Assembly: GCA_002423025.1 (NCBI GenBank)
Contig: DIUN01000013.1
Coordinates: 4,388 to 68,387, forward strand
Direction of reading: 5' to 3'
DNA length: 64,000 nt
Source: Sphingomonadales bacterium UBA6157
GTDB taxonomy: Bacteria; Pseudomonadota; Alphaproteobacteria; Sphingomonadales; Sphingomonadaceae
Below, piece after piece: positions 7,698 to 16,269 of the stretch. Each line of letters opens with the position of its first letter. The stretch's first letter is position 1. A program made the position numbers and the translations under genes. The notes beneath the pieces are model-generated. The model worked only from the letters and a program-made list of their open reading frames with translations, was not told where the DNA came from and searched no databases.

Positions 7698-9149
7698 ATG
7701 CCCACTCATGTCGAACCACGCCGCCGCCGGGTCAAGGTCCTGGCGACGCTCGGGCCGGCGTCTGCCACGGAAGAGACCATTGCGGCACTGCTCGCGGCCG
7801 GGGCCGATGCCTTTCGCGTCAACATGAGCCATGGCACGGTGGCGCAGCGCGGCGCCTTGATTGCAGCGGTGCGCGCCGTGGAAAAGACCACGGGCCGGCC
7901 GCTCGCCATCCTCGCCGATCTGCAGGGGCCAAAGCTGCGCGTGGGGCGCTTTGCCGCCGGCAGCGCCGAACTGAAGAACGGCGCCGCCTTCCGGCTCGAC
8001 AGGGATGTGACCGCCGGCGACGCAACCCGTGTCTGCCTGCCGCACAAGCAGCTGTTCACGGCGCTGGCGCCGGGCGCCCGGGTGCTTATCGATGATGGCC
8101 GGCTGGTACTGCGCGTGGTGGCCGTGAGCCCAACCACCATTGATTGCACGGTGGTGACCGGCGGCCGCATCTCGGACAACAAGGGCGTCAATGTGCCCGA
8201 CGTGGTGGTGCCGCTGCCGGCGCTCACCGCGAAAGACCGGGCAGACCTGGCCTTTGTGCTGGAGCAGGGCGTTGACTGGGTGGGCCTCAGCTTTGTGCAG
8301 CGGCCAGAGGATGTGGCCGAGGCGCGCGCGCTAATCGGCGGCAAGGCGGCGCTGCTCGCCAAGATCGAGAAGCCGGCGGCGCTGGAGCGGCTGGCGGAAA
8401 TCCTTGAACTTGCGGATGCCGTGATGGTGGCGCGCGGAGACCTTGGCGTCGAGCTGCCGCCCGAGCAGGTGCCGCCGGCGCAAAAGCGCATCGTCGCGAT
8501 GGCGCGGGCGCTGGGCAAGCCGGTGGTGGTGGCAACACAGATGCTCGAATCGATGATCACCGCGCCGACCCCGACCCGCGCCGAAGTCTCGGACGTGGCG
8601 ACCGCGATCTATGATGGCGCCGATGCCGTGATGCTTTCTGCCGAGAGTGCCGCCGGGCAGTTTCCGGTGGAAGCCGTGCGGATGATGGACTCCATCGCGC
8701 GTGAGGTGGAGGCGGACCCGGGCTATTTTGGCCGCGTGCAATACAGCGGCACCGAGGCCGGCTCGACGACCGCCAGCGCCATGTCGGCCGCCGCGGCCTC
8801 GATCAGCCGCATCGTAGCGGCGCGGGCGATGGTGTGCTTCACCATCTCCGGCTCCACGGCGGCACGGGCGGCGCGCGAGCGGGCGGCGGTGCCCGTGCTC
8901 TGCCTCACCCCGCGCCAGGCCACGGCCCGGCGCATGGCGCTGGTGTGGGGCGTGCACGCGCTGGTGACGCGCGATGTGACCAGCTTCGAGGAGATGGTGG
9001 AAAAGGCCAAGCGCATGGCGCTGCGCACGCGGATCGCCAAGGGCGGCGATGCGCTGGTGCTGATCGCCGGCGTGCCGTTCTCGACGCCGGGCACCACCAA
9101 CGTCGTGCATGTGGTGCGACTGACGGGGAGCGAACTGACGGGCTATTGA
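7698..9149 (+). CDS. pyk: Pyruvate kinase
   Basis: Pyruvate kinase makes pyruvate and ATP from PEP and ADP, the last step of lower glycolysis and of the Entner-Doudoroff route. The 483-residue protein has VKVLATLGPAS at the start, RVNMSHG, the active-site signature LLAKIEKPAALERL and MVARGDLGVELP. In the strand DLQGPKLRVG a lysine replaces the glutamate of K+-dependent enzymes (DTKGPEIR); by the known Glu/Lys dichotomy this predicts potassium-independent activity. I chose MPTHVEPRR at 7698; a longer frame from 7470 is non-homologous. No clear ribosome site precedes it. It is divergent from the DUF1244 gene. Confidence 0.95.
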   Translation: MPTHVEPRRRRVKVLATLGPASATEETIAALLAAGADAFRVNMSHGTVAQRGALIAAVRAVEKTTGRPLAILADLQGPKLRVGRFAAGSAELKNGAAFRLDRDVTAGDATRVCLPHKQLFTALAPGARVLIDDGRLVLRVVAVSPTTIDCTVVTGGRISDNKGVNVPDVVVPLPALTAKDRADLAFVLEQGVDWVGLSFVQRPEDVAEARALIGGKAALLAKIEKPAALERLAEILELADAVMVARGDLGVELPPEQVPPAQKRIVAMARALGKPVVVATQMLESMITAPTPTRAEVSDVATAIYDGADAVMLSAESAAGQFPVEAVRMMDSIAREVEADPGYFGRVQYSGTEAGSTTASAMSAAAASISRIVAARAMVCFTISGSTAARAARERAAVPVLCLTPRQATARRMALVWGVHALVTRDVTSFEEMVEKAKRMALRTRIAKGGDALVLIAGVPFSTPGTTNVVHVVRLTGSELTGY

Positions 9150-9153
9150 GCGC

Positions 9154-9798
9154 TCAGCGCGGCAACAGCCCCTCGGCCAGCAGCCGCGTCCGCAGCGAGG
9201 CTGCATTGGTGAAATGATGGCCAGGGAAGCCCTGGGCCACGCCGGCGCGGACGTTCTCGAGCCGATCATCCACGAACAGCCCCTCACCTGCCGCCAGGCT
9301 GAAGCGGCGGCGGGCGAGGCGGTAGATCTCCGGCTCGGGCTTGAAAAGCTTCTCGGCACCCGAGACGATGATGTCCTCGAAGCGATCGAACACTGGGGCT
9401 GTCGGGCGGAAACGGTGCCAGAATTCATCGGCGAAGTTGGTGATGCCGTAGAGCGGCACGCCGGCATCTGCCAGTTCATGCGCCAGTTCGATCATGCCGG
9501 GGACCGGCCCGGTGATCGTCTCCAGCCAGCGCGGCACATAATGGGCGATGAGGCCGGCTTCGGCAGGGTATTGCGTGCTCAGTTCGGCAACAGTCTCCGA
9601 GGACGGCCGGCCGCGATCATGCTGGAAATGCCATTCGGCGGTCACGACATGGCTGCAGAACCATTCGAGCCGGGCCGGATCGGGGATCAGCTTGGCGTAA
9701 AGCGCCCGGATGTCCCACCCATAGAGCACATTGCCGATATCGAAGACGACAGCTCGCGGGGCCGGCACAACAGAAGCGGCGCGGATGGGTGTGCCCAT
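9154..9798 (-). CDS. HAD-superfamily hydrolase, YihX-like
   Basis: This 214-residue protein is a haloacid dehalogenase-type phosphatase. Motif I is VVFDIGNVLYGW, which keeps the nucleophilic aspartate but has Gly-Asn instead of the second aspartate, as in YihX-like members. Motif II is YGITNF, the lysine is in GAEKLFKPEPEIY and motif IV is GLFVDDRLENV. A helical cap (about 25-95) follows motif I. The likely substrate class is small sugar phosphates, but this is not shown by sequence. The start MGTPIR (9798) is chosen since a longer frame overlaps rpmJ. It is convergent with pyk, four bases apart. Confidence 0.88.
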   Translation of the reverse strand: MGTPIRAASVVPAPRAVVFDIGNVLYGWDIRALYAKLIPDPARLEWFCSHVVTAEWHFQHDRGRPSSETVAELSTQYPAEAGLIAHYVPRWLETITGPVPGMIELAHELADAGVPLYGITNFADEFWHRFRPTAPVFDRFEDIIVSGAEKLFKPEPEIYRLARRRFSLAAGEGLFVDDRLENVRAGVAQGFPGHHFTNAASLRTRLLAEGLLPR

Positions 9799-9845
9799 GC
9801 CGCGCCGCTTGTCCGTTTCGCCTGTGTTCAAGTGGCGAGGGCTGG

Positions 9846-9971
9846 TTAGCCCTGGCGCGCCTTGAAGCGGCGGTTGGTCTTGTTGATCACATAGGTGCGG
9901 CCATGACGGCGCACGACCTGGCAATCGCGATGGCGATTCTTCAGCGACTTGAGGCTGTTGCGGACCTTCAT
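9846..9971 (-). CDS. rpmJ: 50S ribosomal protein L36
   Basis: This 41-residue basic protein begins MKVRNSLKSLKNRHRD and ends TNRRFKARQG, the standard L36 sequence. Only one cysteine is present (residue 17), so it is the C-minus form without the Cys-Cys-Cys-His zinc site, as usual in alphaproteobacteria with this longer version. It stands alone, away from the ribosomal operons, between a HAD gene and galE. Confidence 0.96.
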   Translation of the reverse strand: MKVRNSLKSLKNRHRDCQVVRRHGRTYVINKTNRRFKARQG

Positions 9972-10010
9972 GGAAAATCTCTGGTGCTGGAGTGATGGAA
10001 GCAAGCGGCG

Positions 10011-10039
10011 CAACTAGGCACTGGCGCCCGATGAGTCAA
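10011..10039 (-). promoter_or_regulatory. Candidate sigma70-type promoter of rpmJ
   Basis: On the minus strand TTGACT (10034-10039) and TAGTTG (10011-10016) are separated by 17 bases, about 40 bases ahead of the rpmJ start. The -35 is a five of six match; the -10 is weak. Confidence 0.35.
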
Positions 10040-10062
10040 TGTTTTTACGTGCCGATTGGCTT

Positions 10063-11073
10063 TTACGCGCGGATGATCCTCAGCCGCTCCTCCCAGCTGA
10101 TGGCATCGGCGATGATGCGGTGAATGTCGTCGTGACGGGGCTGCCAGTCCAGCGTCGCCAGAATCGCGGCATTGGCGGCGACAAGGCTCGGCGGGTCCCC
10201 GGCGCGGCGCGGGCCGGTGCGGCGATCGAGCATGTAGCCGAGCACATCGTCCACCGCATCGAGCACCTCGCGGACCGAAAAGCCATGGCCATAACCGACA
10301 TTGAGCGTCAGCGAGCGCGCCGGATCGGAGATGAGCGCATCGAGTGCCGCAACATGGGCGGCGGCCAGATCGCTGACATGGATATAGTCGCGGATGCAGG
10401 TGCCATCTGGCGTCGGATAGTCCTCGCCATAGATGGCGACATGGTCGCGCTTGCCGGTGGCGGCCTCGGCGGCGATCTTGATGAGATGGGTGGCGATGAG
10501 GCCGGACTGGCCGCTGCGGCCCTGCGGATCGGCACCCGCGACGTTGAAGTAACGCAGCGCGGCATAGTTGAAGGGCTCGGCTGCGGCAGCATCCGCGAGC
10601 ATCCGCTCGGTCATCATCTTGGAGGCGCCATAGGGGTTGATCGGCGCCAGCGGCGAGGCTTCCACGATCGGCACCACCTCGGGCTGGCCATAGACGGCCG
10701 CGGTGCTGGAGAAAATGAAGTGCGGCACCCCGGCGGTGATCGCGGCTTCCAGCAGCGTGCGCGAGGCGGCGGTGTTGTTGCGATAATAGAGCAGCGGCTT
10801 TGCCACGGATTCGTGCACCAGGATCGAGCCGGCGAAGTGCATGATGGCCAGCACGCCATGCGCGGCGAACAGCGCGGCGAGCAGCTGCGTGTCGGCAACA
10901 TCACCCTGCACCAGCGGCACATCGGCGGGCAGCGCCCAGGCAAAGCCGGTGGAAAGATCATCGAGCACCACCACCTTGCGGCCGGCATCGCGCAGCGCCA
11001 GCACGGCATGGCTGCCGATATAGCCGGCGCCGCCGGTGACCAGGATGGTATCGCGGGGAATGGCGTGGGGCAT
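10063..11073 (-). CDS. galE: UDP-glucose 4-epimerase
   Basis: GalE interconverts UDP-glucose and UDP-galactose for galactose metabolism and surface polysaccharides. The 336-residue protein is an extended short-chain dehydrogenase with the NAD-binding TGGAGYIGSH near the N-terminus, the FSSTAAVYG block and the catalytic YGASK (Tyr-x3-Lys). The C-terminal substrate domain includes GTCIRDYIHVSDLA and LNVGYGHGFSV. I chose MPHAIPRD at 11073 over a longer frame at 11151 that enters the divergent promoter region. No other sugar genes adjoin it. Confidence 0.94.
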   Translation of the reverse strand: MPHAIPRDTILVTGGAGYIGSHAVLALRDAGRKVVVLDDLSTGFAWALPADVPLVQGDVADTQLLAALFAAHGVLAIMHFAGSILVHESVAKPLLYYRNNTAASRTLLEAAITAGVPHFIFSSTAAVYGQPEVVPIVEASPLAPINPYGASKMMTERMLADAAAAEPFNYAALRYFNVAGADPQGRSGQSGLIATHLIKIAAEAATGKRDHVAIYGEDYPTPDGTCIRDYIHVSDLAAAHVAALDALISDPARSLTLNVGYGHGFSVREVLDAVDDVLGYMLDRRTGPRRAGDPPSLVAANAAILATLDWQPRHDDIHRIIADAISWEERLRIIRA

Positions 11074-11171
11074 GGAGACCTGCGGTTGCGATGACAATGG
11101 GCGGCTTGCACCCTTCCATGCTATCTGTGCGTAAATGCGGCACTGTCGCAAGTGTTTGAAGGATAAAGCCG

Positions 11172-11789
11172 ATGATGACTGCTCCCGCGCCCCGGAACTT
11201 CGCGGCCCGCTGGCTGGCGCCCCTCGCTGCGCTGGCGATGCTCGGCGGCTGTGTCGCCACGCCGATGGCGGATGTGACGCGCTTTCACCTCGGCCAGCCG
11301 GTGCCGGCCGCCAGCATCAGCATCGTGCCGATCAAGGCGATGGAGCATATTCTGGAGTATCGCAGCTATGCCGAGGTCGTGGCACCGGAATTCACCCGCA
11401 TCGGCTTCACCCCGGTGCCGAATGATGGCCTGAGCACCTATATCGGCGTGTTGAAGGTGGAGCAGACCAGCCGTGAGGGCGAGATCTCACGCTCGCCAAT
11501 CACAGTCGGCATCGGCGGCGGCAGCTTTGGCGGCGGTGGTGGCATCGGCGGCGGCATCAGCCTGCCGATCGGCGGCGGCAGCGGCAACATCATCCGCACC
11601 AATTTCCTCGGGCTGGAAATCCGCCGCCGCTCGGACAACAGCATTGTGTGGGAAGGCCGGGCCGAGCAGAGCGTCAGCGGCTCGGACAAGCTTGCCAGCC
11701 TTGCCAGCGCCGTGCCTGTGCTGGCACGAGTGCTGCTTGCGGATTTCCCCGGCAAGTCCGGGCAGACCGTGCGCGTAAAGGCCCAGTAA
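11172..11789 (+). CDS. Putative lipoprotein, DUF4136-like
   Basis: This 205-residue protein has a lipoprotein signal ending in the lipobox LGGC (Cys27), so it should be lipid-anchored in the cell envelope. The mature part resembles DUF4136-type lipoproteins: a strand with SIVPIKAMEH, then EFTRIGFTPVPN, and a C-terminal LADFPGKSGQTV. A glycine-rich stretch (about 112-140, GIGGGSFGGGGG and similar) probably forms a flexible loop or membrane-active segment. An AAGGA site lies eight bases before the ATG; a second ATG follows directly at 11175. The M14 gene follows after 15 bases. Confidence 0.78.
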   Translation: MMTAPAPRNFAARWLAPLAALAMLGGCVATPMADVTRFHLGQPVPAASISIVPIKAMEHILEYRSYAEVVAPEFTRIGFTPVPNDGLSTYIGVLKVEQTSREGEISRSPITVGIGGGSFGGGGGIGGGISLPIGGGSGNIIRTNFLGLEIRRRSDNSIVWEGRAEQSVSGSDKLASLASAVPVLARVLLADFPGKSGQTVRVKAQ

Positions 11790-11804
11790 GGAGCAAGTTC
11801 GACC

Positions 11805-12941
11805 GTGACGATTTCAATTACCGCCGCCTTTGATAGCGGCAACATCATCGTCGAGCGCTGCACCGGGCCGCAGGACATCACGCTGAGCATCCGCAAGGAC
11901 AAGGACAGCGATTTCTACCAATGGTTCCACTTCCGCCTCTCCGGCGCGCGTGGCCAGGCCTGCACCCTGCGCATCACCGGGCTGGCCGGCAGCGCCTACC
12001 CCGGCGGCTGGCCGAACTATCGCGCCGCCATCTCGGCAGACCGCCAGAGCTGGACCCGCACCGACACCAGCTATGATGCCAAGGCCGAGGGCGGCACGCT
12101 GAGCATCCATGTGACGCCCGAAACCGATACGCTGTGGTGCGCCTATTTCGCGCCCTACTCGATGGAGCGGCACCATGACCTGGTGGCGCGGATCGGCGCT
12201 TGCCCCGGTGTGCGGGTGGAGACGCTGGGCCACAGCATCGAGGGCCAGCCAATCGATTGCATCCGGCTGGGCGAAGGCCCGCGCCAGGTCTGGCTCTATG
12301 CCCGGCAGCACCCCGGCGAGAGCATGGCGGAATGGTGGATGGAGGGCGCGCTGGAGCGCCTGGTGGACAAGGCCGATCCGGTGGCGCGCAAGCTTCGCGC
12401 CGCCGCCAGCTTCCACATCGTGCCGAACATGAACCCGGATGGCTCGTGCCGGGGCCATCTGCGCACCAACGCCGCCGGGGTAAACCTCAACCGGGAATGG
12501 GCCGCGCCCAGCGCCGCCCGGTCCCCCGAAGTGCTGGCAACACTCGCCGCCATGCAGGCCAGCGGCGTTGATTTTGCCCTGGATGTGCATGGCGATGAAG
12601 CGATTCCGCAGGTGTTCATCGCCGGCTTCGAGGGCATCCCCTCGATCACCGACAAGCAACTGGCGCTGCTGGCGGACTACAAGGCCCGGCTGGCGCGGCT
12701 GACACCGGATTTCCAGACGCGCATCGGCTATCCGCCTTCTTCGCCCGGCAAGGCCAACCTGACCATGAGCACCAATGCCGTGGCCGAGCGCTTCGGCTGC
12801 CTCGCCATGACTCTGGAAATGCCGTTCAAGGACCATGACGACCTGCCCGATGCCGTGGCCGGCTGGTCCCCCGAGCGCAGCAAGGCGCTGGGCCGGGATT
12901 GCCTCGCAGCCCTCGCCGAGGTGGTGGAGCAACTGCGCTGA
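11805..12941 (+). CDS. M14 family zinc carboxypeptidase, cytosolic carboxypeptidase-like
   Basis: This 378-residue protein resembles the bacterial cytosolic carboxypeptidase (CCP/AGBL) branch of peptidase family M14. An N-terminal beta-rich domain (about 1-125, with the SDFYQWFHFR block) precedes the catalytic domain. The zinc ligands are His169 and Glu172 (QHPGES) and His262 (DVHGDE); Glu338 in MTLEMPF is the likely general base. PNMNPDGS and NLNREW are family motifs. Such enzymes trim C-terminal residues, often glutamate, in eukaryotes; bacterial substrates are unclear. The start is GTG with a good AAGGAG site. It lies five bases before the FGE gene. Confidence 0.9.
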   Translation: MTISITAAFDSGNIIVERCTGPQDITLSIRKDKDSDFYQWFHFRLSGARGQACTLRITGLAGSAYPGGWPNYRAAISADRQSWTRTDTSYDAKAEGGTLSIHVTPETDTLWCAYFAPYSMERHHDLVARIGACPGVRVETLGHSIEGQPIDCIRLGEGPRQVWLYARQHPGESMAEWWMEGALERLVDKADPVARKLRAAASFHIVPNMNPDGSCRGHLRTNAAGVNLNREWAAPSAARSPEVLATLAAMQASGVDFALDVHGDEAIPQVFIAGFEGIPSITDKQLALLADYKARLARLTPDFQTRIGYPPSSPGKANLTMSTNAVAERFGCLAMTLEMPFKDHDDLPDAVAGWSPERSKALGRDCLAALAEVVEQLR

Positions 12942-12946
12942 GCCTG

Positions 12947-13852
12947 ATGGACGGCATGGTGGCGATTCCCGCCGGCCGCTTCCACATGGGAGCGGATGAT
13001 GCCTATCCAGAAGAAGCCCCGGCGCATCTGGTGGAGGTGGATGCTTTCCATATCGACCGCGCGCCGGTGACGAACGCGCAGTATGCCGCCTTTGTTGCTG
13101 CCACCGGCCATGAGACCGAAGCCGAGCGCGTACCGAGCGCGGCGGATTACCCCGGTGCGCTGCCGGAGATGCTGTTTGCCGGAAGCCTGGTGTTCCGCAA
13201 GACACGCGGCAAGGTCGATCTGGCGGATTGGTCGCAATGGTGGGAGCTGCGCCGCGGTGCCAACTGGCGGCAGCCCTATGGCCCCGGCTCCAGCCTCGCC
13301 GGACTGGACGCGCACCCGGTTGTACACATCGCCTATGCCGATGCGCTGGCCTATGCGGAGTGGGCAGGCAAGGCGCTGCCGACGGAAGCCGAGTTTGAAT
13401 ATGCCGCGCGCGGCGGGCTCGACGGCGCGACCTATGCCTGGGGCGAGGTGTTCCGCCCCGGCGGCAAGCACATGGCCAACACCTGGCAGGGGCGCTTCCC
13501 CTTCCAGAACAGCCGCGAAGATGGCTGGGAGGCAACCTCGCCGGTCGGCAGTTATCCGGCCAATGGCTATGGCCTTTCCGACATGATCGGCAATGTCTGG
13601 GAATGGACGCAGGACTGGTATCAGCCCGGCCATGCCGCCGATGCGGCAAAGGCCTGCTGCGTGCCGAAGAACCCGCGCGGGCCGGCGGCGAGCACCATCG
13701 ATCCGGCGGCGCCGATTCCGCAGAAGGTGCTCAAAGGCGGCAGCTTCCTGTGTGCTCCAAGCTATTGCCAGCGCTATCGGCCGGCGGCGCGCCATGCCGA
13801 ATCGGTGGATACCTCGACCTGCCATATCGGCTTTCGCTGCGTGGTGCGCTGA
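12947..13852 (+). CDS. Formylglycine-generating enzyme (SUMF1/FGE family)
   Basis: This 301-residue protein has the FGE-sulfatase domain throughout: MVAIPAGRFHMG at the start, RAPVTNAQYAAFV, AYAEWAGKALPTEAEFEYAARGG and MIGNVWEWTQDWY. In the C-terminal block GGSFLC-APSYC the two cysteines (269 and 274) sit where human FGE has its copper-binding catalytic pair Cys336/Cys341, so it looks like a true FGE and not a distant structural relative. FGE oxidises a cysteine in sulfatases to formylglycine. No sulfatase gene lies in the window. ATG at 12947 follows the M14 stop by five bases; MVAIPAG (12956) is an alternative start. Confidence 0.9.
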   Translation: MDGMVAIPAGRFHMGADDAYPEEAPAHLVEVDAFHIDRAPVTNAQYAAFVAATGHETEAERVPSAADYPGALPEMLFAGSLVFRKTRGKVDLADWSQWWELRRGANWRQPYGPGSSLAGLDAHPVVHIAYADALAYAEWAGKALPTEAEFEYAARGGLDGATYAWGEVFRPGGKHMANTWQGRFPFQNSREDGWEATSPVGSYPANGYGLSDMIGNVWEWTQDWYQPGHAADAAKACCVPKNPRGPAASTIDPAAPIPQKVLKGGSFLCAPSYCQRYRPAARHAESVDTSTCHIGFRCVVR

Positions 13853-13931
13853 GCAGCACGTCCCGATTTTTGCCAGTACCCCTGCCCCGCCCAGCCGCTA
13901 TGACGGACACGTAAACCCGGGAGCATCCACC

Positions 13932-14732
13932 ATGGCCTATGAGCATATCCTTTTTGAAGAAGCTGATGGCATCGCCACGCTGACGATCAATCGCCCTTCG
14001 GCGCTCAATGCGCTGCACATCGGCGTGATCGCCGAGATGATCGACGCCGTTGACCGGGTGCGCGACGAGGGCACTGCCCGCGTGCTGCTGCTGACCGGCG
14101 CTGGCCGGGCCTTCTGCTCGGGCGCCGATCTCGCCGGCGGCGGCGCTGCCGGTGGCAAGGCCAGCTCCGGGCCAGTGGACGCCGGCAAGGTGCTGGAGAC
14201 GCATTTCAACCCGCTGCTCGAGCGGCTGTTTGCCCTGCCCGTGCCGTTCATCACCGCCGTCAACGGCCCGGCGGCCGGCGCCGGCTGCTCCTATGCGCTG
14301 GCCGGGGACATCGTGCTGGCTAGCAAGTCCGCCTATTTCCTGCAGGCGTTCGTCAACATCGGGCTGGTGCCGGATGTCGGCTCCACCTGGATGCTGCCGC
14401 GCCTTGTCGGCAAGGCCCGGGCACAGGCCATGATGATGCTGGGCGAGAAGATTCCCGCCGAGACCGCGCTCGATTGGGGCATGATCTACAAGGTGGTGGA
14501 CGATGCCGAGCTGCAAGCCGAGGCCCGCGCCCTGGCCGCCCGCCTCGCCAAGGGGCCGACGCGCTCCTACGCGCTGATCCGCCAGGGCATCCGTGATTGC
14601 CTCGACAAGCCGCTGACCGAAGCACTGATGGTGGAACGCCGCAACCAGATGACCGCCGGCCGCACATCGGACTTTGGCGAGGGCGTGACGGCCTTTCTGC
14701 AGAAGCGCCCGGTGGCCTTCACGGGCAAGTAA
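13932..14732 (+). CDS. Enoyl-CoA hydratase/isomerase family protein
   Basis: This 266-residue crotonase-fold protein has the N-terminal TLTINRPSALNAL, the first oxyanion-hole loop GRAFCSGADL (about 55-65), the second NGPAAGAGCSYAL and the PDVGSTWMLPRLVG block. In that last block the usual second catalytic glutamate of classical hydratases is replaced by aspartate, as in PaaG/isomerase-like members, so double-bond isomerisation or epoxide ring opening is as likely as hydration. It probably acts in fatty or aromatic acid breakdown. It is 79 bases after the FGE gene. GGGAG precedes the ATG. Confidence 0.92.
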   Translation: MAYEHILFEEADGIATLTINRPSALNALHIGVIAEMIDAVDRVRDEGTARVLLLTGAGRAFCSGADLAGGGAAGGKASSGPVDAGKVLETHFNPLLERLFALPVPFITAVNGPAAGAGCSYALAGDIVLASKSAYFLQAFVNIGLVPDVGSTWMLPRLVGKARAQAMMMLGEKIPAETALDWGMIYKVVDDAELQAEARALAARLAKGPTRSYALIRQGIRDCLDKPLTEALMVERRNQMTAGRTSDFGEGVTAFLQKRPVAFTGK

Positions 14733-14742
14733 AGCCCGAGCG

Positions 14743-14766
14743 CCCCTCTCCGGTGGCGGAGAGGGG
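14743..14766. terminator. Hairpin between convergent genes
   Basis: A perfect 9-bp stem (14743-14751 with 14758-14766) and a 6-base loop lie between the tail-to-tail enoyl-CoA hydratase and alcohol dehydrogenase genes. There is no strong T run, so it may work weakly in both directions. Confidence 0.5.
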
Positions 14767-14777
14767 AAGCCCGAACC

Positions 14778-15887
14778 CTAGTCCATCATCAGCACCGGCT
14801 TGATCACCTTGCCGGCCCGCATGTCCGCCACAGCCTCGTTGATTGCGGCGAAGGGGTAGGTCGTCACCAGCCGGTCGTGCGGGAAGCGCCCGGCGCGGTG
14901 GCGGGCGATGAGCTGCGGGATGAACGCCTGCGGATCGGCATCGCCTTCAACCACACCGCGCAGCGCCTTGCCGCCGAGCAACATGTTCGGGTTGAGCGTG
15001 ATCTCGGTGCCCGGCGGTGTCACGGCGAGCATCACCAGCTGCCCGCGTGTCGCCAGCGCCTCCACTCCGGCCCGGATCACCGGGCCAACGCCGGTGGTGT
15101 CCACGGCAAAATCCAGCCCCAGCGGCAGAACTTCACGGATGGCGGCCATGACATCCCGGCCATCGGCAACAATGGTGTGCGTGGCGCCAAGGCTGCGCGC
15201 CAGCTCCAGCCGCGCCGGGTTGCGATCGATGGCGAACAGCGGCGCGCAGCCAAGGTCTGCTGCGGCCATCAGCGCGGCCAGCCCGACACTGCCGGTGCCG
15301 AACACCGCCAGCGACTGGCCGGCGCGCGGCGCCAGTGCATTATAGACGGTGCCTGATCCGGTCTGCATGCCGCAGCCAAACGGCGCCAGCACCTCCCAGG
15401 GCAGGCCATCATCGGCCATTTTCACGGCGTTGCGTTCATACGCCAGTGCATGCGTGGCAAAGCTCGATTGGCCGAAGAAGCCGCCATAGATCGGCTCGCC
15501 GCCCGGCCCGGCCATCGGCACCCGGCCATCATCAAGCACACCGGCATAGTTAAGCGCCATGAACTGCCCGCAATATTGCGGGCGGGCCGCCGCGCAATTG
15601 GGGCAGCTGCCACAGGAAGCATAGCTCAGCACCACCCTGTCCCCTACCGCCAGGCGGCTGACGCCGGGGCCGGTGGCGAGCACTTCACCAGCGCCCTCAT
15701 GGCCGAGCACCTGCGGCAGCGGCAGGCCCTGCTCGTTGTTCTGCACGCCCACATCGGTGTGGCAGATGCCGCAGGCACGGATGCGCACCAGCACCTGGCC
15801 GGGGCCCGGCTCTACCAGTTCAACCGGCTCCAGCGCATAAGGCGCGCCGCGAGCGCGGAGGACGGCGGCTGTGGCGGTTGTGGGCAT
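14778..15887 (-). CDS. Zinc-dependent alcohol dehydrogenase, aryl/class III-like
   Basis: This 369-residue medium-chain dehydrogenase has the catalytic zinc site CGICHTD with GHEGAGEV, a complete structural zinc site CGSCPNC...C (four cysteines), and the Rossmann motif GTGSVGLAALMAA. The segment PFGCGMQTGSGTVYNAL is typical of the class III and aryl-alcohol (benzyl alcohol) dehydrogenase group. It should oxidise primary or aromatic alcohols with NAD. The start MPTTATA at 15887 fits the family; a frame from 15941 adds unrelated residues. It is divergent from xseB. Confidence 0.93.
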   Translation of the reverse strand: MPTTATAAVLRARGAPYALEPVELVEPGPGQVLVRIRACGICHTDVGVQNNEQGLPLPQVLGHEGAGEVLATGPGVSRLAVGDRVVLSYASCGSCPNCAAARPQYCGQFMALNYAGVLDDGRVPMAGPGGEPIYGGFFGQSSFATHALAYERNAVKMADDGLPWEVLAPFGCGMQTGSGTVYNALAPRAGQSLAVFGTGSVGLAALMAAADLGCAPLFAIDRNPARLELARSLGATHTIVADGRDVMAAIREVLPLGLDFAVDTTGVGPVIRAGVEALATRGQLVMLAVTPPGTEITLNPNMLLGGKALRGVVEGDADPQAFIPQLIARHRAGRFPHDRLVTTYPFAAINEAVADMRAGKVIKPVLMMD

Positions 15888-16016
15888 GCACTGATCTCCA
15901 GAAAGCCAGGAAACGCTAGACCCGCGGGGCCACAGCGTCACCCTGCGGGAGGAATGAGGGCGCCGGCATCACCGTGGCCGCTTGACCCCCAAGGCGCGCC
16001 CGTTCAAACACGCGGC

Positions 16017-16268
16017 ATGGATACCCAAGACCTGAGCCAGTTGAGTTTCGAGGCCGCGCTCAAGCGGCTCGAAGCCATCGTACACAGCCTCGAGAGCGGC
16101 GAAGCCAGCCTTGAGGACTCGATCGGCCTCTACACCGAAGGCCAGGCGCTGAAGGCGCATTGCGAGGCCAAGCTCGCCAATGCCACCGCACGCATCGAAT
16201 CGATCCAGCAGAATGACGCCGGCGAGGCCGTGGCCACCCGGCCCTTCGATCCGGCCGGCGGCCAATAG
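16017..16268 (+). CDS. xseB: Exodeoxyribonuclease VII small subunit
   Basis: XseB is the small helical subunit of exonuclease VII, which degrades single-stranded DNA with XseA. The 83-residue protein has LSFEAALKRLEAIVHSLESGEASLEDSIGLYTEGQAL, the family core, in residues 9-45. It is followed one base later by ispA, the normal neighbour. There is no ribosome site before the ATG. The large subunit gene xseA lies 14 kb away. Confidence 0.95.
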   Translation: MDTQDLSQLSFEAALKRLEAIVHSLESGEASLEDSIGLYTEGQALKAHCEAKLANATARIESIQQNDAGEAVATRPFDPAGGQ

Positions 16269-16269
16269 C

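Noticed and set aside
11814..13649. 611-codon minus-strand frame
   Set aside because: Antisense to the M14 carboxypeptidase and FGE genes, both with clear catalytic motifs.
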